The notes beneath the pieces were generated by a model, which made no database searches, was not told the DNA's origin, and worked only from the letters and a program-made list of their open reading frames with translations. A stretch of DNA of 64,000 nucleotides, from the NCBI RefSeq assembly GCF_000211835.1, contig NZ_AEGR01000093.1, positions 1 to 64,000 of the forward strand. The letters run 5' to 3'. Within the stretch, counting starts at the first letter, position 1, and each line of letters starts with the position of its first letter. Source of the stretch: Hylemonella gracilis ATCC 19624 (GTDB lineage Bacteria; Pseudomonadota; Gammaproteobacteria; Burkholderiales; Burkholderiaceae_C). The position numbers and the translations under genes are program-made. Shown piece after piece: positions 1 to 8,056 of this stretch.

Positions 1-1875
1 CAAAACCGCCACGCCTTGCGCGAGCGCAGCGCCCCGGTACTTCTCGGGCTGATCACTGACGATGACAAGCCGCGCCACGCCTTCGGACAGCAGGCTGTTC
101 ATGATCTGCAGCACGCTGTGTCCCTCGGGCCGTTCGCCGATCTGCTGCCCGCCCGTCATTGCCACCGCGTCGTTGTAGAGGATCTTGTAGGTGATGTTCA
201 CGCCCGCGGCGATGGCCTGGCGAATCGCAAGGATGCCGCTGTGGAAGTAGGTGCCATCGCCCAGGTTGGCGAAGACATGCGGCTCGGTCGTGAACGGCTG
301 CTGACCGACCCAGGGCACGCCCTCGCCGCCCATCTGCGTGAAGCCCAGCGTGGAACGGTCCATCCACAGTGCCATGTAGTGGCAGCCGATGCCCGCCATC
401 GCGCGCGACCCCTCGGGCACCCGGGTGCTGGTGTTGTGCGGGCAGCCGGCGCAGAACCAGGGCTGGCGCTCGGCGGCTTTTGAACCGCTCGTGCGCAGGT
501 CCAACGCGTGCATCGCGCGCTCCTTGGCGTCGAGCACGGCCAGGTGCGCGTCCATGCGCGCCGCGGTGTCGCTGCCCTCGCGCGCGAGGCCAAGTTTCTT
601 GAGGCGGCGGGCGATGGCGCGCGCGATCAGGGCTGGCGACAGGTCTGCGTTGGCGCGGAGCAGGGTATGCGACGTGGGGTTGGGCAGGGACCATTCCCCA
701 CCAAAATGGCCTCCCGCCGCATCGTCGCCTTCGTCGAACTTACCCAGCACATTGGGCCGCACGTCGGAGCGCCAGTTGTACAGCTCTTCCTTGAGCTGGT
801 ACTCGATGACCTGACGCTTTTCCTCGACCACCAGGATTTCTCGCAGGCCCTGGGCGAATTCGCGCGTGAGCTGCGCCTCCAGCGGCCAGACCACGCCCAC
901 CTTGTGCAGGCGGATGCCAAGACGCCGGCAGGTCGACTCGTCCAACCCCAGGTCCAGCAGGGCCTGGCGGGTGTCGTTGTAGGCCTTGCCGCTGGCGATG
1001 AGCCCGAACACATCGGCCGGCCCTTCGATCACGTTGCGGTTGAGGCGGTTGGCGCGCACATACGCCAGGGCCGCGTACCACTTGCAATCGTAGAGCCGTG
1101 CCTCCTGGTCCAGCGGCGCGTCGGGCCAGCGGATGTGCACGCCGCCCGGCGGCATCTGGAAGTCCTCGGGGATGAGGATGCGCACGCGCCCGGGGTCGAT
1201 CTGCACCGTGGCACTGGACTCGACGATCTCCTGGATGGTCTTCATGCCCGACCAGACGCCCGCGTAGCGGCTCAGCGCCCAGGCGTGGATGCCCAGGTCC
1301 AGGATCTCCTGCACATTGGCCGGGAAGAACACGGGCAGGCCGCAGGCCTTGAAGAGGTGGTCGCTCTGGTGCGCCGCCGTGCTGCTCTTGGCCACGTGGT
1401 CGTCACCCGCCACCGCGATCACGCCGCCCCAGGGCGTGGTGCCCGCCAAATTGGCGTGCTTGAAGACATCGGCACAGCGGTCCGCGCCTGGGCCCTTGCC
1501 ATACCAAAGACCGAACACGCCGTCGAAACGGTGGCTGCCCGGCGGAGCGAAGCCCAGCTGCTGCGTGCCCCAGACGGCCGTGGCGGCCAGCTCTTCGTTG
1601 ACGCCGGGCTGGAAAACGATGTGCTGCGCTTGCAGGTGCGGCTTGGCCTTCCACAACGCCTGGTCGTAAGTGCCCAGCGGGGAGCCGCGGTAGCCGCTGA
1701 TGAAGCCTGCGGTGTTGCGCCCCGCCGCCGCATCGCGCTGGCGCTGCAGCATGGGCAGGCGCACGAGGGCTTGAACGCCGCTCATGAAGGCCTGTCCCGA
1801 TGCGAGGGCGTATTTGTCGTCGAGGGTGACGGTGTCGAGCGCGCGGCGCACGTGCGCGGGCAGTGGAGCGTTCAT
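1..1875 (-). CDS. Indolepyruvate ferredoxin oxidoreductase, fused alpha/beta type (N-terminal part, runs off the window)
   Basis: The first 625 codons of a long gene that continues beyond base 1. Family members are about 1,150-1,200 residues and oxidatively decarboxylate aryl-pyruvates (from aromatic amino acid transamination) to aryl-acetyl-CoA with thiamine diphosphate, CoA and ferredoxin. The start MNAPLPAHVRRALD, the early segment GFISGYRGSPLGTYD (about residues 58-72) and the Cys-containing stretch starting CAGCPHNTSTRVPEG (about 474) are typical of the single-chain IorA-IorB fusion. A GDG thiamine-diphosphate loop lies near residue 537. The ATG at 1875 has a GGAG about 10 bases upstream. 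The following gene on the same strand direction, mltA, lies upstream across a 158-bp gap, so it is probably a separate transcript. The ferredoxin-linked C-terminal half cannot be seen. Confidence 0.9.
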   Translation of the reverse strand, partial: MNAPLPAHVRRALDTVTLDDKYALASGQAFMSGVQALVRLPMLQRQRDAAAGRNTAGFISGYRGSPLGTYDQALWKAKPHLQAQHIVFQPGVNEELAATAVWGTQQLGFAPPGSHRFDGVFGLWYGKGPGADRCADVFKHANLAGTTPWGGVIAVAGDDHVAKSSTAAHQSDHLFKACGLPVFFPANVQEILDLGIHAWALSRYAGVWSGMKTIQEIVESSATVQIDPGRVRILIPEDFQMPPGGVHIRWPDAPLDQEARLYDCKWYAALAYVRANRLNRNVIEGPADVFGLIASGKAYNDTRQALLDLGLDESTCRRLGIRLHKVGVVWPLEAQLTREFAQGLREILVVEEKRQVIEYQLKEELYNWRSDVRPNVLGKFDEGDDAAGGHFGGEWSLPNPTSHTLLRANADLSPALIARAIARRLKKLGLAREGSDTAARMDAHLAVLDAKERAMHALDLRTSGSKAAERQPWFCAGCPHNTSTRVPEGSRAMAGIGCHYMALWMDRSTLGFTQMGGEGVPWVGQQPFTTEPHVFANLGDGTYFHSGILAIRQAIAAGVNITYKILYNDAVAMTGGQQIGERPEGHSVLQIMNSLLSEGVARLVIVSDQPEKYRGAALAQGVAVL

Positions 1876-2033
1876 GACGCGGGTTCTCCGGTAGGGTGTG
1901 CGCGCCTTGGGGTGGCCAAGGTGCGGCAGACATGAACCGCCTTGTGGGCGGGCCGGAAACCACTATGTCTGAAGGCTGAGGCTTCATGCAGCCGGGTTTT
2001 CCCCGCCACACGCGCCCATTCAGAACCCTGCGT

Positions 2034-3218
2034 TCATCGGGGCCACAGCACCCACAGCCGCAACGGCTGCTTGATCCGCCCGGCCACGGCCGAAGCCTCG
2101 GGACCGGTGCCGACGAAGTAGTCGGCACGCACCGCGCCGGTGATGGCGCTGCCCGTGTCCTGCGCCAGCACCAGGCGCTGCAGGGGCAGGTAGCCGCTGC
2201 TGGCCAGCCAGACCGGCGCGCCGTAGGGGATGCTTTGCGGGTCCACCGCGATGGAACGCCCCGCCGTCAGCGGCACGCCCTGCGCACCCTTGGGGCCGAC
2301 GAAGGTGTCGGCCTCGGTCAGCAGCTGCTCCTGGAAGAAGACCACGCGCGGGTTGACCCAGAGCATCTCTTGCACGCGCGCGGGGTTGGCCGCCACCCAT
2401 TGGCGGATGCCCGCCCAGGACGCGTCCCTCACTTCGCCTTTTTGCAGCAGCCAGCTGCCCACGCTGCGGTAGGGCTGGTCGTTGGTGGCCGCGTAGGCGA
2501 CACGGACCATGCGCTCGCGACCGTCGGCTTCCGTGATGCGCAGGCGACCCGAACCCTGGATCTGCAGGTTGAGCACGGACACCGGGTCTTCGAGCCACGC
2601 GATCTCACGCCCGCGCAGGGCCGCTTGTGGCTCGGGCAGGGTATCGATCTCCTCGCGGCTGTACCAGGGCTTGCGCGAGCCCAGCGGCGCGGGCGGCCCG
2701 GGCACGCGGTAGAGCGGGTTCTTGAACCGGGCATCGGGCAGGCGCCGCGCGTCCGCCACGGGCTCGTAGTAGCCGGTGAGCATGCCCTGCGATTCGCCGT
2801 CGAGGTTTTCGATGCGGTAGGGCTGCAGACGTGCCAGCATCCAGGCACGGCGCTCCTCGTCGCTGGCAGGGGCCAGGCGTTTGACGTCCGCGCAGACGGC
2901 CGCCAGCGTGCCGGGGCGTTCACAGCTGCGCAGCCAGGAAGACCAGGCCTCGCCCAGGGGGTCAGCGCCAAAACCCGGCAGCTCCGCCCAGTCCACCGGA
3001 ATCCAACGGCTGCGCGGCTGCTGCAACATGCGGCCATTGGTCGGGTACTCGAGGGCTGGCGCACCCGTTTCCGTGCCCGGCTGGCCCGGGCCTTCGGCAG
3101 CGCGGGTGGCGTCGGGGCGGGACGCATCCTGCACCGGCGGCGGCGCGTGATAGACCGACAGGTCACCGCACGCGGCCAGCGCCATCACCAACATCGGCAC
3201 CAGCGCCCATCGGGTCAT
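2034..3218 (-). CDS. mltA: Membrane-bound lytic murein transglycosylase A (lipoprotein)
   Basis: Cleaves the MurNAc-GlcNAc bond of peptidoglycan with formation of 1,6-anhydro-MurNAc, acting from the inner face of the outer membrane. The 394-residue protein begins with a lipoprotein signal peptide ending in the lipobox LAAC (Cys about residue 17), which fixes the ATG at 3218 although the frame stays open further upstream. The MltA-domain motif LTGYYEP lies near residues 143-149, and the C-terminal 3D domain has AQDTGSAITG near 350, containing the conserved aspartate of the family; it ends in the usual LWVLWP-like tail. E. coli MltA is slightly shorter (365). It is the first of two transglycosylases in the window and its product, anhydro-MurNAc, is what amgK and murU in this window ultimately recycle. 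Confidence 0.93.
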   Translation of the reverse strand: MTRWALVPMLVMALAACGDLSVYHAPPPVQDASRPDATRAAEGPGQPGTETGAPALEYPTNGRMLQQPRSRWIPVDWAELPGFGADPLGEAWSSWLRSCERPGTLAAVCADVKRLAPASDEERRAWMLARLQPYRIENLDGESQGMLTGYYEPVADARRLPDARFKNPLYRVPGPPAPLGSRKPWYSREEIDTLPEPQAALRGREIAWLEDPVSVLNLQIQGSGRLRITEADGRERMVRVAYAATNDQPYRSVGSWLLQKGEVRDASWAGIRQWVAANPARVQEMLWVNPRVVFFQEQLLTEADTFVGPKGAQGVPLTAGRSIAVDPQSIPYGAPVWLASSGYLPLQRLVLAQDTGSAITGAVRADYFVGTGPEASAVAGRIKQPLRLWVLWPR

Positions 3219-3297
3219 TCCGGTGATGCACAACGGCGTTCCTACAATGCGTGGGCCGCCTTTTTCTTGTTTTTTAGTCCTGGTCGGGAATCGTTTC

Positions 3298-3453
3298 ATG
3301 TGGTTGATTTTGCTTGAAGCCCTGGGCGCCTTGTTGATCCTGCTGTTCATCATCTGGTGGACGATGTTCTCGGGCCGCAAGCGCGGTGAACTGGACGGGA
3401 GCACCCAAGAAGTGGACGAGTCCGACGCAGCGCGCCAACGACCACGGGACTGA
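3298..3453 (+). CDS. Small single-pass membrane protein of unknown function (51 aa)
   Basis: A 51-residue protein starting MWLILLEALGALLILLFII, i.e. an N-terminal hydrophobic helix of about 22 residues, followed by a basic turn (SGRKRGE) and a strongly acidic, polar tail ending ARQRPRD. It sits alone between the divergent mltA start and the convergent yhdP stop, with GGGAA about 8 bases before the ATG at 3298. A longer in-frame extension to base 3223 exists but has no signal logic and would overlap the mltA leader. The charge pattern suggests the tail faces the cytoplasm (positive-inside). I do not recognise the family and assign no function. Its compact gene structure and clean helix make it more likely real than chance. 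Confidence 0.6.
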   Translation: MWLILLEALGALLILLFIIWWTMFSGRKRGELDGSTQEVDESDAARQRPRD

Positions 3454-3502
3454 GCGGGTCCCTGGGCCATGGCCCAGGAGGACCGACCTGAGGGGGTGTT
3501 TC

Positions 3503-6500
3503 TCAGGGCGTGTCTGAGGTGGACGGATTCAGCTCTTCCTCGCTGGCGTTGTCTTGGGGGGCATCTTTGGATGGAATGGTCGTCCCGTCCTGCTTTTGCC
3601 GGTCCACCTTCTCCACCTGCGGCTCGACCCAGTTCCCGGTGACGTGGTACTCCTGGGTGGCCGCCGCGATGGCTGGCCGACGCAATATGGCTTGCGCGAG
3701 GAAGGTGGTCAGGCCCACGGCAGGGTTGATCCACGCCGCGATCAGCGACGCCGTGCCCGCGTTGATTTCAGGCACGATCACCACCCGCAGGTCTTGCGTC
3801 TCCTGCCGCAGGTCGGCCTGCCCACTCATCAGCACCGCGGCGACCACGCCCTTCATTTGCAGGTTGTTCGTTCGCGCGATGCCTTGGCGCAAGCGCACAT
3901 TGCCGCGCACGAAGTCGAAGGAGAAGCCATCAGAGAAGAAATCGCGGAAGTCGAGCATCAGGCGGCGCGGCAGGGATTGCAGGCTGAGCACCCCCAGCAA
4001 CCGCGCAGCGCCAGGTTCGACCTTGAGGAACTGGCCCCGCTCGATGCTGATCTTGAGGGAACCGTCGAGCGCGGCGAGGGACGGCGCCCACGGCACGCCG
4101 TCCCATGCGAGCTGGCCCTGCATGCGACCCGCCCCCCCCTCGATCAACCCCGGTTTGCCCAGGCGCGCGAGCAAACCCCCGCCGTCCTTGATGGCCAGCT
4201 GGAAGTCCACGGTGCTGCGCCGGGGCGCAGGCGACGTTGAACCCGGCGCCGAAGCCACGGCAGGCGCAGTGAGCGCGGCGGGCCATTGCCCTTGCGCCGT
4301 GAACTCACCTTCCGGCAGTGCGAGGCGCAGTCGGCGCAGTTGCCAGACCCAGGACGGCCCTGCTTGGGCGGCGACGTTCAACGCGGCCGGCGCGGGCACA
4401 TGGCCCGCCTCCACCTCCAACTGGCCCAAGGACTGATTGCCCAGGCGCAGTTGCTCGATCACGACGTCCAGCGCCGGCAAGTCCAAGGCGTCGAGCGTGG
4501 GAATGTCGCGGTTGTCCTCGGTGGCACGACCCGAGTCCACGGCCTTGGGCGGATCCGCCTCGGCCGACTTCGTCTTCAACAGCAGACGCGTCAAGCGCGC
4601 ATGCAGGAATCCCGCTGGGGGGGCCGGGGCCCCTCCTTGGGCCACGCCCAAGGGCATGCGGTAGCTCAGCTCACCGCTCGCTTCTTGAGACGCCAACTGC
4701 GCGCGCCAGGTCCCCCCGTCACGGGTGACATCGACTTCCAAGTCGTTCAGGCTTTGCCCACTCATCTGCACGCGGTCGCCGAGCACCCGCCATTGCGTGG
4801 GCAGATAGTCAAGCCAGCCCGGGTCCGCGGCGGTGGGCGCGGGCGCTGAGCTGGCGGCGCGGGGCGCCTGGGCCAGGCCCGCGCGCGCGTCCACGCCTTG
4901 ACGGGCGGCGTCCAGCCAAGCATTCACGTCCAGCGTGCCCAGACGCAGCACGGCGCGCACACCGGCATCGGGCAGCACCCACGCGTCTCGCGAGGGCTGC
5001 AGCGATTCCGGCCCCCCTAGATCCATGCGCAGCAAGCCCCGCAGCACGCGAGGCCGCTCCTGATCCGCGACGTTCACGCGTTCGTAGCGCAGCTGCAGCA
5101 GGCGGCCCACCTCCAGGCTGAGCCGGTCATGCCAGCCGCGCTGACCCGCGCTGGCGGTCACCAGACTGGCCTCCTCCTGGTCACGCGGCGAACGCCGCTC
5201 CAGTTGCAGCCGCACGGGCAGGGCCTGATCGGCCGATTTGCGCAAGGGAGCGGGCAGACTCAGGGCCAGGCCTCGCAGATCGCTGCGAAAGAAAAATTCT
5301 GGGGCGCCCTCGTTCAAGCCGAATTCGGCTTCGTAACGCGCGCCCCCCTCCATCTGCCGCGCCAAGGCGGCCAGCTTGCGCAAGGCCTCGCTGCCGCTGT
5401 CGTCCTGTCCGGCCTGGCGCAAGCCTTGGGCGGTGAATTGGCCCTGAACCCGCAAGCGCGGGCGCTGCGTTGACGAGGGTGGCATGGGCGTCGGCAACAG
5501 GGCCGACTTGAAGGTGGATTGCAGGGTCACGGCGCCCGGAACGGGGATGGTCCCGCCCTCGGCCTGGACATCGCCCCCCAACCATCGGGCTTGCACCGCG
5601 CTCAACGCGAAGCCTTGCTCGCTGAAGTGCACGAGCCCGCGCGCCTGACTCAGCGCGGGCCACCCTGGCCCGGGCCGCAACGTGTTCCCTGTCAAGAGCA
5701 CTTGTCCCTGGACGGTGCTGGCTTGGGGGGCAGCCAGTGGCAAGTCCAGCCGCAGGCGGACGGCGGCCTCACCCGTCGCGCGCGCGTGGCCCAATGCGCT
5801 GTGGCGCAGCACCTCCAAGGGCGAGGCCACCACCATGCGCTGCAGCATTTCGTCCAGCGAACCGGTGAAGTTCAGGTCGGTTTGCACGTGCATGTTCGAC
5901 CCCAGTTGCGGGATCTGGACTTGGCTTTGCGCGAGCTGCACACGGGGGGCGCCCGCGACGGCGGCGCTGAAGTTGCGCAATTGCAGACCGTCGCGCTCCA
6001 TCAGGAACTCGCCCTGCATATCCTGCAAGGCCGGCCAAGGCAGCTCGCCCTGGTTCTGCAAGGACGGCGGCAGGTAGACAAAGGTCGTGTCTTGAACCTG
6101 GGCTGTGACGCGGAACTCCCCCGCGCCCTGACGGAAAGGGAACTGATCCAGATCACCGATCAGCCGCACGCGCACCTGGCTGGCCCGGCCGCGGGGCAAG
6201 GCCTCGCGCAGGTAATTGCGGGCCTGCTCGGAGAGGGATAAGGGCAGGTAACGGTGCACTTTCGCCAGATCCAAGCGGCTGAAGCTGCCCTGCAGATCCA
6301 GATGGCCCAGGTGGCCTTGTCCTGTTGGGGAAGTCGAGCTGCCCTGGAGCGTGGACCGCGGCGCCTTCCATTCAGCCTGGAAATCGCCCTGGAGATCGGC
6401 GTTGGCGATCCTGGCGTTGTTGATCTGCAAGCTGTCGAGTTGACCCGCCTTCAGGCGCCAGCGCAGATCAGCGCTGAGCGGATCGAGCGCCAGACGCGCG

Positions 6501-8029
6501 GGCTCGAACATCCCGGGCAAGGCCAGAAAGCCTTGGCGCAACTGGACCTTGGCGCTGCCACCATCCTGATTCATCTCGAAATCGAAGGTGAGCCCGGCCA
6601 CGCCAGGCGGGGCCTCGACCGCCCCATCCAGGCCGGCCTGTCCCGCGACCTCCAGCCCCGACACGCGACCCTCGACCTCGTAGCGTTCGGGCATGCTGCC
6701 GGAGGGACCCTGCCAGTTCGCCTGCAAACGTTCGACGCGACCTCTGGGCACGTAGCGCGACAAGTTCTGCTGCGCTTGGGCGGTCAGCGGCAGGTGACGG
6801 GCCAGACCGGCCAGCACTCCCAGGTCAATGTCCTGCAAGCGCACGGCCGCCAGAGTCTGGCCAGGACGGTACTCGGCCAGGCTGACGCGAGCGTCACCGC
6901 TGGACCAGACCAGTCCGTCGCGGGTGTCAAAACGCAAGCCCTCGGTGGACACCTCGTAGCTGCCGTCCTGCAAGGACCCGCCCATACGGGTGCCCCAGCG
7001 GGCGCCAAAGCGTCCGGCCAGACGATTCACGTCCAGCGCGGGCAGATCGGGGCCGAGCTTGAGCAGCACCCCCCCCAGCGCCACGTCCGCCGTCACGGAG
7101 CTGATGTGCCCTTCCTCGACGTCCACCCAGGCGCGCAGCGCGGTGCTGCCGCCTTCCAAGTGGACCTGGGTCAGTGCGGTGGGCCAGGCGATGCGTTGCT
7201 TGAGAGCGTCCAGATCGACGCGCTCCAGTTCGGCGTACAGCTCGCCATCCCACAGCTGCCACTCACTCGGGCGGGCGAAGAACAGGGGCTCGCGCAACTG
7301 TCCGCGCAGGCTGACACGGCCACCCAGTTCGTCCGGGGCCTGGACATCCAGCCGCCATTCGTGCGTGCGCGCGCCATTGCGCAAGCGAAACTCCAGCCCC
7401 TGCAAGGCCACGGGGGGGACGGGGCGCGTCTCATCGATCCAACGCACGCTTCCGCCGGTGATGCGCCATTCGGTCTGCGACAGCACCCAGTCCGCCAGGC
7501 GGCCATCGCCCCCGGACTGCTGAGGGACCTCGATGCCAGCGATGTAGATGCGCCCATCGGCGGCGCGGCGCACCGTCAGGTCAGGCTGATCGATCACCAG
7601 CTGGTCGAACCCCAAGCGCAGCAGGGCATGCAAGGACAGCTGAACGTGCACGCGCGGCAAGCGCAGCACGGGTGCAGCGCTGACGTCGCCGCGGTCACCG
7701 CCGTCGGCGGTGGCGCCGGGCACGGGCGTTTCCGCCCCCTCGTACAGCATCACGTCCCGCAACTCGAAGGAGGGCAACAGCCGACCGTCGGTTTCGGCGC
7801 GGATGGACCCGATGCGCAAAGGCCGTCCGAGCATCTGGGTGGCCTGCAATTCCAGCATCGGACGCAGGCTGTCGATTCGGGGCACAATGAAGAAATTCAG
7901 CCCCGCCCAGACGGCGCAACCGAGCAGAACGAGCAGCAAGACCAGCCACCACACCACGCGCGTCAGCCAGACCCATGCCTGGAGCGAGAGAGTAGAGCGC
8001 AAATTCAGGCGATGCGGCAGGGCATTCAT
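3503..8029 (-). CDS. yhdP: YhdP-family AsmA-like inter-membrane protein (phospholipid transport)
   Basis: A 1,508-residue protein of the YhdP/TIGR02099 family: one N-terminal membrane anchor (about residues 17-40, LTRVVWWLVLLLVLLGC) followed by a very long beta-rich periplasmic part with DUF3971 and a C-terminal AsmA-like domain. In E. coli YhdP, together with TamB and YdbH, bridges inner and outer membrane and moves phospholipids outward. The N-terminal signature with repeated G-R-P-L-R-I-G elements (MLGRPLRIGSI) and the C-terminal INAGTASLIAAWINPAVGL are characteristic. The start MNALPHRL at 8029 is chosen because it puts the anchor at the usual distance; an upstream in-frame GTG or ATG would run into the glnE leader. 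Only 27 bases separate this start from the divergent glnE start, a typical betaproteobacterial arrangement. The C-terminal tail after about residue 1,480 is polar and low-complexity. Confidence 0.93.
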   Translation of the reverse strand: MNALPHRLNLRSTLSLQAWVWLTRVVWWLVLLLVLLGCAVWAGLNFFIVPRIDSLRPMLELQATQMLGRPLRIGSIRAETDGRLLPSFELRDVMLYEGAETPVPGATADGGDRGDVSAAPVLRLPRVHVQLSLHALLRLGFDQLVIDQPDLTVRRAADGRIYIAGIEVPQQSGGDGRLADWVLSQTEWRITGGSVRWIDETRPVPPVALQGLEFRLRNGARTHEWRLDVQAPDELGGRVSLRGQLREPLFFARPSEWQLWDGELYAELERVDLDALKQRIAWPTALTQVHLEGGSTALRAWVDVEEGHISSVTADVALGGVLLKLGPDLPALDVNRLAGRFGARWGTRMGGSLQDGSYEVSTEGLRFDTRDGLVWSSGDARVSLAEYRPGQTLAAVRLQDIDLGVLAGLARHLPLTAQAQQNLSRYVPRGRVERLQANWQGPSGSMPERYEVEGRVSGLEVAGQAGLDGAVEAPPGVAGLTFDFEMNQDGGSAKVQLRQGFLALPGMFEPARLALDPLSADLRWRLKAGQLDSLQINNARIANADLQGDFQAEWKAPRSTLQGSSTSPTGQGHLGHLDLQGSFSRLDLAKVHRYLPLSLSEQARNYLREALPRGRASQVRVRLIGDLDQFPFRQGAGEFRVTAQVQDTTFVYLPPSLQNQGELPWPALQDMQGEFLMERDGLQLRNFSAAVAGAPRVQLAQSQVQIPQLGSNMHVQTDLNFTGSLDEMLQRMVVASPLEVLRHSALGHARATGEAAVRLRLDLPLAAPQASTVQGQVLLTGNTLRPGPGWPALSQARGLVHFSEQGFALSAVQARWLGGDVQAEGGTIPVPGAVTLQSTFKSALLPTPMPPSSTQRPRLRVQGQFTAQGLRQAGQDDSGSEALRKLAALARQMEGGARYEAEFGLNEGAPEFFFRSDLRGLALSLPAPLRKSADQALPVRLQLERRSPRDQEEASLVTASAGQRGWHDRLSLEVGRLLQLRYERVNVADQERPRVLRGLLRMDLGGPESLQPSRDAWVLPDAGVRAVLRLGTLDVNAWLDAARQGVDARAGLAQAPRAASSAPAPTAADPGWLDYLPTQWRVLGDRVQMSGQSLNDLEVDVTRDGGTWRAQLASQEASGELSYRMPLGVAQGGAPAPPAGFLHARLTRLLLKTKSAEADPPKAVDSGRATEDNRDIPTLDALDLPALDVVIEQLRLGNQSLGQLEVEAGHVPAPAALNVAAQAGPSWVWQLRRLRLALPEGEFTAQGQWPAALTAPAVASAPGSTSPAPRRSTVDFQLAIKDGGGLLARLGKPGLIEGGAGRMQGQLAWDGVPWAPSLAALDGSLKISIERGQFLKVEPGAARLLGVLSLQSLPRRLMLDFRDFFSDGFSFDFVRGNVRLRQGIARTNNLQMKGVVAAVLMSGQADLRQETQDLRVVIVPEINAGTASLIAAWINPAVGLTTFLAQAILRRPAIAAATQEYHVTGNWVEPQVEKVDRQKQDGTTIPSKDAPQDNASEEELNPSTSDTP

Positions 8030-8056
8030 TGTGCAGATGGAAACTTCCCGAGAATT

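Noticed and set aside
508-1935. Long open frame on the plus strand (475 codons)
   Set aside because: It lies antisense to the indolepyruvate oxidoreductase, whose motifs are clear; the plus-strand protein has no family features and reflects the GC-rich codon pattern.
1986-3317. Open frame of 443 codons antisense to mltA
   Set aside because: mltA on the other strand has a lipobox and both domain motifs; the plus frame has none.
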